A stretch of DNA of 32,123 nt from an uncultured Clostridia bacterium (GTDB taxonomy: Bacteria > Bacillota > Clostridia > Oscillospirales > Oscillospiraceae), in NCBI GenBank assembly GCA_945862785.1, contig CAMAZB010000006.1, positions 1 to 32,123 on the forward strand, written 5' to 3'. Of this stretch, positions 8,105 through 15,277 are shown piece after piece. The position numbers and the translations under genes are program-made. Positions within the stretch are counted from its first letter, which is position 1. Each line of letters starts with the position of its first letter. The notes under the pieces are model-generated. The model had not been told where the DNA came from, made no database searches, and saw nothing but the letters and a program-made list of their open reading frames with translations.

Positions 8105-8852
8105 TGAGTCGCTCATCCTCATACCAAAGTCTTGTCAGGTACAGTCCTCCCGGCGGCACAGTGGGACCTGCCAGGCGCCGGTCCCCGCTCTCCAGGATGA
8201 CGGGGATATCCTCCGGAGCAAATTTGCCCTCCGCCGCGTACAGAACGGTACCGGTAATGGCACGGACCATATTATACAAAAAACCGTTGGCGCAGACCTT
8301 CAGTTCCAGCAGGTCGCCGTTCCGGGTCACATCGCACCAGTAGATCGTGCGGACGGTAGACTTCGTCTCCGTCCCCACGGAGCGGACTGCCCGGAAATCG
8401 TGGGTCCCCACAAACTGGTGGGCCGCCCGGTTCAGGAATTCCTCGTCCAGCTTCTTGGGATAGAAATAGGCCCGGTCCACATAAAACGGATTCTTGAACC
8501 GGGAGTTATAAATGCGGTAGGTATACTCCTTTTTGATGCACGAGCCGATGGCATTGAAATCCTCAGCCACCTCCAGGGCTTCCTTCACCATGATATCCTC
8601 CGGGGTGTGGGTATTGACGGCAAAGGGTAGCCGGTCCACGGGGATACGGCTTTCCGTGCGAAAATTGGCGATATAGTGCTCCGCATGGACGCCGGCGTCG
8701 GTGCGTCCGCAGCCGGTGAGGTGCACCGGAGCTCCGGTGATCTTCTCCAGAGCCTTCTGCAGGGTCTCGCAGACCGTGACGGCATTCTTCTGCACCTGCC
8801 AGCCGTGATAGGCGGTGCCGTTATACATCAGTTTTAAGGCAATGTTGCGCAT
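8097..8852 (-). CDS. truA: tRNA pseudouridine(38-40) synthase TruA
   Basis: TruA converts U38, U39 and U40 in the anticodon stem-loop of many tRNAs to pseudouridine. The 251-aa length is normal. The N-terminus YNGTAYHGWQVQ and the catalytic motif GRTDAGVHA (the Asp is the nucleophile, near residue 51) are intact, as is the C-terminal FLYNMVRAITGTV. The start is fixed by AAGGAG five bases upstream; that site overlaps the stop of the preceding 305-aa gene (TAAGGAG). In many Firmicutes truA follows ecfA1-ecfA2-ecfT, and here the same order is kept with one extra gene inserted. The 3' end overlaps the DUF5711 start. Confidence 0.96.
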   Translation of the reverse strand: MRNIALKLMYNGTAYHGWQVQKNAVTVCETLQKALEKITGAPVHLTGCGRTDAGVHAEHYIANFRTESRIPVDRLPFAVNTHTPEDIMVKEALEVAEDFNAIGSCIKKEYTYRIYNSRFKNPFYVDRAYFYPKKLDEEFLNRAAHQFVGTHDFRAVRSVGTETKSTVRTIYWCDVTRNGDLLELKVCANGFLYNMVRAITGTVLYAAEGKFAPEDIPVILESGDRRLAGPTVPPGGLYLTRLWYEDERLNG

Positions 8853-8861
8853 AGTCTCTCC

Positions 8862-9779
8862 TTATTCCGGCCAGGTGAGGCGAGGATAGCCGTCATCGTC
8901 CTCTTGCCAGGTCTCCTCCGAACCGCTTTCGGTGATGGTCCAGCGGGTGTGGGTGAACTCATAAGTCAGGCCGTTTTCATCGGTGCAGGCGTAAGCCAGC
9001 AGCACTTCATCCCCTTCCTTGCAGGAGATGACCGGCTGCCAGTCTTCGACGGCATATGTATATTCGCCGTATTGCACCAGTTCCCGATCCAGTGCGGCGG
9101 GCTGCTCCGCTGTCAGGATACCGTTGACGTACACCCGGAATACAGGGTTCTGGATCTCTGCGCCGTCTCCTTCCCTGTTCTGCAGGTTAAAATTGTAACC
9201 ATCTCCCAGGGTCAGCAAGCCTTTCTCTCCATCATACGCATCGCCCCCGCCGCCCCAGCCGTTGGCCCGGAGAGGCAGCAGCATGGCAACATCGGACCAG
9301 CTGCCAAGATCCTCGCGGGTGATGGTGCCGTCGGTGTCCGCGAGCACAGACAGCGTAAGGTCTCCGTTCTTCTCTGCCGGAATAGACACATCAGCAGTAA
9401 AGGCACCGTCACCGCGCCCGGTCATGGGAAATTCCGTCGTCTCTCCCGCCGCGTTCACCAGCAGGATAGCTCCGGTGTCCGTCCCCCACTGCCGCAGTGT
9501 CACGGAGACCCAGGTCAGCAGGGAACGGCTGTCGCTGTCCACGCCGGTGACCTGCAAGTCGTGAGCAGTGACCAAACGGACAGACTCCGCCATTTCCCGT
9601 GCTACCCGGTCGGAGATCCTATTCATGCTGTTATTCAGGTCTCCCAACTGATGCTTCGCGTTGTCCAGCTGACTTTTCACTTCCGATAGGGCAGCGCGCT
9701 GGGAGAGGTTCAGTCCCAGCAGTACGGCGCACAGGACCAGCGTCAGAAGCTGTAACCCATTCTTTTTCCAGAATGTCAT
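8862..9779 (-). CDS. Unknown membrane-anchored extracytoplasmic protein between ecfT and truA
   Basis: I do not recognise this 305-aa protein. It has one N-terminal membrane segment (about 9-26), then a heptad-rich stretch likely to form a coiled coil (about 30-65, SEVKSQLDNAKHQLGDLNNS). The rest looks beta-rich and external, with two Ig-like or jelly-roll blocks, one with a Gly-rich turn (NGWGGGGDAYD). The C-terminus is acidic. The start has GGGAGG seven bases upstream. Its stop overlaps the ribosome site of truA, so it belongs to the operon. Its position directly after the ECF core module suggests a lineage-specific insertion into an otherwise conserved gene order. A role in surface sensing or wall binding is possible but unsupported. 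Confidence 0.7.
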   Translation of the reverse strand: MTFWKKNGLQLLTLVLCAVLLGLNLSQRAALSEVKSQLDNAKHQLGDLNNSMNRISDRVAREMAESVRLVTAHDLQVTGVDSDSRSLLTWVSVTLRQWGTDTGAILLVNAAGETTEFPMTGRGDGAFTADVSIPAEKNGDLTLSVLADTDGTITREDLGSWSDVAMLLPLRANGWGGGGDAYDGEKGLLTLGDGYNFNLQNREGDGAEIQNPVFRVYVNGILTAEQPAALDRELVQYGEYTYAVEDWQPVISCKEGDEVLLAYACTDENGLTYEFTHTRWTITESGSEETWQEDDDGYPRLTWPE

Positions 9780-9836
9780 GGCAAGACCTCCCGACTGTTT
9801 GATGGCGTGAAAGTTCCGGCTTTTAACATCTTACTG

Positions 9837-10643
9837 TCAAATGCCAAACCGCCGCAGCACCAGTACGGCTGCCAGTACCAAGCCGCCGATAGTCAGGGCA
9901 ATATCGTCCCGGCGCTCGTATTTCAGAACGTGCAGCTTGGTGCGTCCCTCGCCGCCGTGGTAGCAGCGGCACTCCATGGCGGTGGCCAGCTCGTCCGCCC
10001 GACGGAAGGCACTGATGAACAACGGCACCAGGATGGGGATGAGGGCCTTGGCCTTCTGGATAATGTTGCCGCTCTCAAAATCCGCGCCCCGGGCCTTCTG
10101 GGCGGACATGATCTTGTCCGTCTCCTCGATCAGGGTGGGAATGAACCGCAGGGCAATGGACATCATCATGGCCAGCTCATGAACCGGCACATGGAACCGC
10201 TTTAAGCCGTTCAACAGCCGCTCCAGGCCGTCAGTCAGGCTGATGGGACTGGTGGTGTAGGTCATCAGGAAGGTGCCCATGATGAGCAGCATGATGCGCA
10301 GCACCATGAAAACGGCGTTCCGCAGGCCCTCCTCCGAGATGCGGAGGAAACCCCACTGGAAAAGATAGGTCTCACCGGGAACGAAAAACAGGTTCAGCAG
10401 GCCGGTGAAGATGATGATGAACAGCACCGGCTTCAATCCCCGTACCAGCTGCTTGATGCCGACCTTGGAGATGCGGACGCAGACAGCCAGACACAGGGCC
10501 ATCAGGGCATAGCCCACCACGCCCTTGGCGCAGAACAGGGCCACGATATACAGGAGCACCAGTAAAATCTTCGTCCGGGGGTCCAGCTTGTGGGCCACCG
10601 TATTTCCCGGGAAATACTGGCCCAGGGTAATGTCCTTCAGCAT
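9837..10643 (-). CDS. ecfT: ECF transporter transmembrane component EcfT
   Basis: EcfT is the membrane scaffold that links the two ATPases to interchangeable substrate-binding S-components for vitamins and micronutrients. The 268-aa protein begins with the family signature LGQYFPGNTVAHKLDPRTK and has hydrophobic helices at about 27-65, 72-90 and 105-130. It contains the two coupling helices: ARGADFESG (about 185) and a second ATPase-contacting segment ending MECRCYHGGEGRT. The start ATG overlaps the ecfA2 stop (ATGCTGA), indicating translational coupling. No S-component gene is in the window, consistent with a group II shared module serving several distant S-proteins. Confidence 0.95.
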   Translation of the reverse strand: MLKDITLGQYFPGNTVAHKLDPRTKILLVLLYIVALFCAKGVVGYALMALCLAVCVRISKVGIKQLVRGLKPVLFIIIFTGLLNLFFVPGETYLFQWGFLRISEEGLRNAVFMVLRIMLLIMGTFLMTYTTSPISLTDGLERLLNGLKRFHVPVHELAMMMSIALRFIPTLIEETDKIMSAQKARGADFESGNIIQKAKALIPILVPLFISAFRRADELATAMECRCYHGGEGRTKLHVLKYERRDDIALTIGGLVLAAVLVLRRFGI

Positions 10644-11503
10644 ACGGCACCGCCCTTCCGCAGCGCCAGAAGCTGCTTTTCCAGTGCCTCCACGGTATAG
10701 ACCGCCGGGTCGATATCTACTCCCCGCGCTTTCAGGGCCATGGCGATGCGGGTCACCTGGGGCACATCCAGTCCGGCGGTGAGCAATTCATCCGCCCGGG
10801 CGAACACCTCCGCCGGGGTGCCGCTCATCAGGACATGGGCGCTTTTCAGCACCAGGATGCGGTCCACATTCTGAGCGATCTCGTCCATGCTGTGGCTCAC
10901 CAGAATAACGGTCGTGTGCCGATTCCGGTGGAAGTCCCGGATGTTTGCCATCAGGTTCTCCCGGCCGGCCGGGTCCAAGCCCGCGGTGGGCTCGTCCAGC
11001 ACCAGCACCTCCGGCTGCATGGCCAGCACGCCCGCCAGGGCCACCCGGCGCTTCTGACCGCCGGAGAGCTCAAAGGGGGACTTCTCCAACTGGTCGTCCC
11101 GGATGCCCACCAGACGGGCGGCCTCCCGGACGCAGCTGTCCAGTTCATCCCCGGTCTTACCCTGGTTGGTGGGACCGAAGGCGATGTCCTTATAGACCGT
11201 CTCCTCGAAAAGCTGGTACTCCGGGTACTGGAACACCAGGCCCACCCGGAAGCGGACGTCCCGAATCTTTTTCGGCTCCGCCCAGATATCCTTGCCCCCC
11301 AGCAGGACCTGTCCCGATGTGGGCTTCAGCAGGCCGTTGAGGTGCTGGATGAGGGTGGATTTCCCGGAGCCGGTATGGCCGATGATGCCGAGAAACTCCC
11401 CCTCGTAAACGTCAAAGCTCATATCCTCCACCGCGCTGCGCTGGAAGGGCGTGCCCACGCCGTAGGTGTGGGTCAGATTTTTGATTTGCAAAATGGGTTC
11501 CAA
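10637..11503 (-). CDS. ecfA2: ECF transporter ATPase EcfA2
   Basis: This is the second ATPase of the ECF module. The 288-aa protein has Walker A GHTGSGKST (about residues 42-50), the Q-loop region FQYPEYQLFEETV typical of EcfA2, signature LSGGQKRRVALAG, Walker B VLVLDEPTAGLDP and the H-switch VSHSMDEI. The C-terminal extension after residue 220 (TPAEVFARADELL) is the EcfA-specific dimerisation helix region. It starts at TTG preceded by AAGGAAG and follows ecfA1 by 18 bases. It should pair with EcfA1 as a heterodimer below EcfT and hydrolyse ATP to drive S-component toppling. Confidence 0.95.
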   Translation of the reverse strand: MEPILQIKNLTHTYGVGTPFQRSAVEDMSFDVYEGEFLGIIGHTGSGKSTLIQHLNGLLKPTSGQVLLGGKDIWAEPKKIRDVRFRVGLVFQYPEYQLFEETVYKDIAFGPTNQGKTGDELDSCVREAARLVGIRDDQLEKSPFELSGGQKRRVALAGVLAMQPEVLVLDEPTAGLDPAGRENLMANIRDFHRNRHTTVILVSHSMDEIAQNVDRILVLKSAHVLMSGTPAEVFARADELLTAGLDVPQVTRIAMALKARGVDIDPAVYTVEALEKQLLALRKGGAVC

Positions 11504-11521
11504 ATCGCTTCTTCCTTCCAG

Positions 11522-12370
11522 TCAGTTTTTGGCTGCCGCCGCGATAGCATCGGCGCATTCCTCTACCGTCAGAGCATCCAGGGGCACGTTCCAGCCGTCT
11601 TTTTTCAGGCGGTCCAGCAGGTCCACCGTGTCCGGGGCAGTCAGTCCCATGGAGCGCAATTCGTCAATGCGGGCGAACACCTCTTTGGGGGTACCGTCCA
11701 TGGCGACAAGCCCATCGTCCATGACAATGACCCGGTCTGCCTCCTCCGCCTCGTTCATATGGTGGGTAATGAGGATGACGGTGATGCCTTTTTCCTGGTT
11801 GAGCCGGTGGACCGTAGACAGCACCTCCCGCCGTCCCACAGGGTCCAGCATGGCGGTGGCCTCGTCCAGTACGATACACTCCGGCTCCATGGCGATAACG
11901 CCAGCGATGGCGATGCGCTGTTTCTGGCCGCCGGAGAGCAGGTGGGGCGCGTGGGTCACGAACTCATACATGCCCACAGCCTTCAGGGCGTCGTCCACAC
12001 GGCGGCGAATTTCCTCAGTAGGCACGCCCAGGTTCTCCGGGGCGAAGGCCACGTCCTCCTCCACCACATTGGCAACGATCTGGTTATCCGGGTTCTGAAA
12101 CACCATGCCTACCCGCTGGCGGATGGCCAGCAGCAGCTTTTCGTCCAGGGTGTCCATGCCCTCCACATACACCTTGCCGCCGGCGGGCAGCAGAACGGCG
12201 TTGAAGGTTTTGGCCAGGGTGGACTTGCCGGAGCCGTTATGTCCCAGCACCACCACGAAGCTGCCCTTTTCGATTTCCAAATCCACGCCCCGCAGAGCGA
12301 ACACCGGCTGGCCGCCCTCGTCCGCCGGGTAGGCGAAGCGGAGCTCTTTTGTTTCAATGATCGCAGACAT
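11522..12370 (-). CDS. ecfA1: ECF transporter ATPase EcfA1
   Basis: The frame is open to 12451, but the real start is the ATG at 12370 (282 aa): the protein then begins MSAIIETKELRFAYP like other EcfA1 proteins, and the ATG lies two bases after the VanZ gene stop. Walker A is GHNGSGKST, the Q-loop is FQNPDNQIVANVVEED (the EcfA1 form), the signature is LSGGQKQRIAIAG, and Walker B is CIVLDEATAMLDP. The Walker B glutamate is followed by Ala rather than Pro (DEATAM), as in many EcfA1 proteins. The C-terminal helix resembles that of EcfA2 (TPKEVFARIDELRSMG). It energises micronutrient uptake together with EcfA2 and EcfT. Confidence 0.95.
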   Translation of the reverse strand: MSAIIETKELRFAYPADEGGQPVFALRGVDLEIEKGSFVVVLGHNGSGKSTLAKTFNAVLLPAGGKVYVEGMDTLDEKLLLAIRQRVGMVFQNPDNQIVANVVEEDVAFAPENLGVPTEEIRRRVDDALKAVGMYEFVTHAPHLLSGGQKQRIAIAGVIAMEPECIVLDEATAMLDPVGRREVLSTVHRLNQEKGITVILITHHMNEAEEADRVIVMDDGLVAMDGTPKEVFARIDELRSMGLTAPDTVDLLDRLKKDGWNVPLDALTVEECADAIAAAAKN

Positions 12371-12372
12371 GA

Positions 12373-12969
12373 TCAGGTCTCTCTTTCCGTTTCTTTGCAG
12401 TGCAGCCGCAGTCCGCGCGGTGCCAAGGTGTCCAGGCCCCGCCACAGCCAAAAGCCGCAGAGGGCACCCAGGGTGTTCAGCAACAGATCATCAATGTCAA
12501 AGGCCCGTCCCACAAGCAGCTGCCAACACTCGATGAAGCCCGTAACGCACAGGCCCGTGACGAGAACCCGTTTCCATCCGTATCCCTGCCACAGCAAGGC
12601 TGGAAAAAAGCCGAAGGGCAGGAACATAATGATGTTGCCCAGCAGGGTATACAAAAGAATACCGCCCAGACTAAAAGTCTGGAATGGGATGAGGTTTACA
12701 TCCCCCATCTGGAAAAACGGCTCCGGCCATCCCCAACGCAGCGCATCAAACAAACTGAATCCCCAGGGCGTCAGCGTCCCCATCGCCATGCCGCCGCAGA
12801 ACATCCAGAACAGCGCCAGCACGGCTTCCCTCCGCCGGGAGCTTACCAATCCGGTCGCTTTTAACCGACGTTTCCGCCAGGGATGCAGGCAGACATACAG
12901 TGCCAGCGCCGCCAGAACGCCGGGAAGCATCCTGACAAGATAACGCCATGTCATCCAAACATAGCGCAT
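12373..12969 (-). CDS. VanZ-family membrane protein
   Basis: A 198-aa membrane protein with about five helices and a basic patch at 32-47. The C-terminal stretch FDIDDLLLNTLGALCGF is the VanZ signature, and an earlier NLIPFQTF motif is also typical. VanZ relatives occur with glycopeptide resistance (teicoplanin) and in many genomes as stand-alone proteins of unclear role, so no resistance function is implied here. The start could be GTG at 12972 or the ATG three bases later; I prefer the ATG because it overlaps the methyltransferase stop as TGATG. It is the second gene of the ECF-truA operon and abuts ecfA1. Confidence 0.85.
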   Translation of the reverse strand: MRYVWMTWRYLVRMLPGVLAALALYVCLHPWRKRRLKATGLVSSRRREAVLALFWMFCGGMAMGTLTPWGFSLFDALRWGWPEPFFQMGDVNLIPFQTFSLGGILLYTLLGNIIMFLPFGFFPALLWQGYGWKRVLVTGLCVTGFIECWQLLVGRAFDIDDLLLNTLGALCGFWLWRGLDTLAPRGLRLHCKETERET

Positions 12970-13832
12970 CACTCAGAAAACCATCTTCCCGTAGCTCCAC
13001 AGGGCAGAGCCAGGCCAGTCTCGGTGACAGGCAGGCCCAGTTCGTCCCAGGTGCACTTGCCGCCGTACTTGCTCGCCACCAGGATGTTCAGCAGATACCC
13101 CAGCACCGAGGGGGCAAGGCCCGTGGTGTAGGAATTGATAAGCACAAACAAAGGTTTGTCCGACAGCACCCCGGCGCACAGCTTCACGAAGGGATACAGG
13201 TTCTCCTCCAGCTTCCACACCTCGCCGCCGGGCCCGCGGCCGTAGCTGGGCGGATCCATGATGATGGCGTCGTAGGTCTTGCCCCGGCGAATTTCCCGCT
13301 CCACAAATTTGGCGCAGTCGTCGATGATCCAGCGAATGGGAGCGTCCTCCAGACCGGAGAGCTTGGCGTTCTCCCGGGCCCAGGCCACCATGCCCTTGGC
13401 CGCGTCCACATGGCACACGCTGGCGCCCGCCTTGGCGCAGGCCACCGTGGCGCCGCCGGTGTAGGCAAACAGGTTCAGCACCCGGATGGGTCTGCCCGCG
13501 TTCCGGATCTTATCCATGACGAAGTCCCAGTTCACCGCCTGCTCCGGGAACAGGCCCGTGTGCTTGAAGTTCATGGGCTTCACCTGGAAGGTCAGCTCGC
13601 CGTAGTGGACCTTCCAGCTCTCCGGCAGGGCCTTTTTCTCCCAGTGTCCGCCGCCGGTCTGGCTGCGGAGATACCGGGCGTTTGCCCGCTTCCAGGCGGG
13701 GTTCTGATGGGGCGTCTCCCAGATGGCCTGGGGGTCCGGGCGCACCAGGAACTGCTTGTCCCAGCGTTCCAGCTTCTCTCCCCCGCCGCAATCCAGAAGT
13801 TCATAGTCCTGCCACTTGTCCGCGATCCACAT
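12969..13832 (-). CDS. Class I SAM-dependent methyltransferase, RlmI/YwbD-like
   Basis: I set the start at ATG 13832 (287 aa), because GGAGGA lies seven bases upstream and inside the longer ORF-track frame. The SAM-binding motif I is VLNLFAYTGGATVAC at about residue 130. The acidic motif II follows (VCHVDAAKGMVAWARENA), and the catalytic-type motif IV is MDPPSYGRG. DPPSY/F with this layout is found in the rRNA cytosine-C5 methyltransferase group that includes RlmI, so a nucleic acid substrate is likely; the exact target is unknown. The N-terminal PUA domain of RlmI is not evident. It is the first gene after a strong promoter and leads the ECF-truA operon. Confidence 0.85.
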   Translation of the reverse strand: MWIADKWQDYELLDCGGGEKLERWDKQFLVRPDPQAIWETPHQNPAWKRANARYLRSQTGGGHWEKKALPESWKVHYGELTFQVKPMNFKHTGLFPEQAVNWDFVMDKIRNAGRPIRVLNLFAYTGGATVACAKAGASVCHVDAAKGMVAWARENAKLSGLEDAPIRWIIDDCAKFVEREIRRGKTYDAIIMDPPSYGRGPGGEVWKLEENLYPFVKLCAGVLSDKPLFVLINSYTTGLAPSVLGYLLNILVASKYGGKCTWDELGLPVTETGLALPCGATGRWFSE

Positions 13833-13866
13833 AGGTGCTTCCTCCGTGTACATAGTAAATCATGTT

Positions 13867-13896
13867 ATTATACCGCCAAAGCAAGCCATTCGTCAA
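13867..13896 (-). promoter_or_regulatory. Strong sigma-A type promoter for the methyltransferase-ECF-truA operon
   Basis: On the minus strand, TTGACG (5 of 6), an 18-base spacer and a perfect TATAAT end 34 bases before the methyltransferase ATG. This is the best consensus promoter in the window. It may drive the whole leftward run to clpE, since no clear terminator is seen before 3.8 kb. Confidence 0.85.
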
Positions 13897-13921
13897 TCAG
13901 ATTTGCGGTTCTGTTACCCGC

Positions 13922-13952
13922 AAAAAGGAAGCGGCCCTTTTGGACCGCTTCC
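13922..13952 (-). terminator. Intrinsic terminator of the activase operon
   Basis: Reading leftward: GGAAGCGGTCC, AAAA loop, GGGCCGCTTCC with one internal mismatch, then TTTTT. It lies 16 bases after the stop of the second activase gene and just upstream of the next promoter. Confidence 0.88.
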
Positions 13953-13968
13953 AATCATGCAGAATTTG

Positions 13969-15273
13969 TTATACCAGCACAGGCTCCTGCTCTCCGGCAC
14001 GGGTCTTGCTCTCCTGGGCCTCCGCTTTTTCCGCCAGCCGCTCCCGGGCCACCGCCAGCATCAGCTTGATGCGGTTCTCCTGGTTGACGCGGGTAGCGCT
14101 GGGGTCGTAGTCGATGGGGGTGATGTTGGCCTGGGGATACAGCTCCCGGAGCTTGTTGATCATGCCCTTGCCGCAGATGTGGTTGGGCAGGCAGCCGAAG
14201 GGCTGGGCACAGATGATGTTCTCGTAGCCGGAGCGGATCAGCTCCGCCATCTCGGCGGTAAGGAGCCAGCCCTCGCCCATCTTGTCGCCCTTGCTGATCA
14301 GGCCCTCGGTCAGCTCCGTCAGCTCACTGAAGGGCAGGGGTGCGTGATAGCCGTTATCCTTCAAAGCGTGGATGATGACCTTCTCCATCTGGGCGATGTA
14401 ACCCAAAATCAGGTCGGAGATGTGCTTTTCCAGGAAGGAACCGCCGTAGAGACGGGCGGTCTCACTGGGGTTGTATGCACAGTACTGCACAAAGCCCATG
14501 AGGCCCGGCAGGTTCACCTCGCAGTCCTGGGTAGCCAGGAAGTTCTCCAGGTCGTTGTTGCCTAAGGGGGAGTATTTCACATAAATCTCACCGACCACGC
14601 CCACCTTGACCTTGGGCACCCGGTGGACGGGGATGGCGGCGAATTCCGCCGCGATCTTCGGCATGGTAGCCTTCATCTCTTGCTGAGAGAATCCCTTGCC
14701 CTCATGGCCCCACCCGCAGATGGTGTCCAGCCACTTCTCCTGCAATGCCGCCGCGTCACCGGGATGGATCTCGTAGGGGGCGGTCTGGGCCTTCAGCGTC
14801 ACCAGCAGGTCGCCGTAGTAGATGGCAGCCAGGGCCATGCGGATAAAGGTCAGGTCCATGGGCAGGCTGTTGCCCTTCTCCAGGCCGGAGAAGTTCAGGC
14901 TCAGCACGGGGATATTGCCGTAGCCCGCCTTTTCCAGTGCCTTGCGCAGCAGGAAGATATAGTTGGAGGCCCGGCAGCCGCCGCCGGTCTGGGTGATGAT
15001 GAGGGCAGTGTGGTCCAGGTCATATTTGCCGGACTGCAGGGCATCCAGAAACTGGCCGATGACCAGCAGGGCGGGATAGCAGGTGTCGTTATGGACATAT
15101 TTCAAGCCCAGCTCGCTGACCTGGCTGCCGCAGTTGCCCAGCAGCTCCACCTTGTAGCCCTTGTGCTCCATAGCCGCCGCCAGGATGCGGAACTGCACGG
15201 GGGCCATGTTAGGGATGAGGATGGTGTGGGTCTTCTTCATATCCTCGGTGAAAACGGGATAGTGCATCTCCAT
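13969..15273 (-). CDS. 2-hydroxyacyl-CoA dehydratase / activase-related protein, C-terminal half as a separate polypeptide
   Basis: The start is placed at ATG 15273 (434 aa), nine bases after AGGAGG; the ORF track extends 81 bases further, into the upstream gene. The product begins FTEDMKKTHTILIPNMAPVQ and contains NDTCYPALLVIGQF, TQTGGGCRASNY and CAQPFGCLPNHICGKG, Cys motifs of the HgdB-like 2-hydroxyacyl-CoA dehydratase fold that could hold an iron-sulfur cluster. As I recall, in many Clostridia this segment is the C-terminal third of a single protein of about 1,400 residues. Here it follows the ATPase half by four bases in another reading frame. The two products are presumed to form one complex. 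The substrate is unknown; a link to acyl-CoA metabolism is inferred only from homology. Confidence 0.85.
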   Translation of the reverse strand: MEMHYPVFTEDMKKTHTILIPNMAPVQFRILAAAMEHKGYKVELLGNCGSQVSELGLKYVHNDTCYPALLVIGQFLDALQSGKYDLDHTALIITQTGGGCRASNYIFLLRKALEKAGYGNIPVLSLNFSGLEKGNSLPMDLTFIRMALAAIYYGDLLVTLKAQTAPYEIHPGDAAALQEKWLDTICGWGHEGKGFSQQEMKATMPKIAAEFAAIPVHRVPKVKVGVVGEIYVKYSPLGNNDLENFLATQDCEVNLPGLMGFVQYCAYNPSETARLYGGSFLEKHISDLILGYIAQMEKVIIHALKDNGYHAPLPFSELTELTEGLISKGDKMGEGWLLTAEMAELIRSGYENIICAQPFGCLPNHICGKGMINKLRELYPQANITPIDYDPSATRVNQENRIKLMLAVARERLAEKAEAQESKTRAGEQEPVLV

Positions 15274-15277
15274 GCCG

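Noticed and set aside
6467-8107. 546-aa plus-strand ORF
   Set aside because: Spans the antisense of the CvpA-family and DUF5711 genes, which have clear start signals and membrane segments.
10835-12943. 702-aa plus-strand ORF
   Set aside because: Antisense shadow of ecfA2, ecfA1 and the VanZ gene; low-complexity His/Gln/Gly-rich translation with no family resemblance, caused by high GC third positions.
12373-12969. Glycopeptide resistance gene
   Set aside because: VanZ-family membership alone does not show resistance; no vanHAX or vanRS partners are present and the gene belongs to a housekeeping operon.
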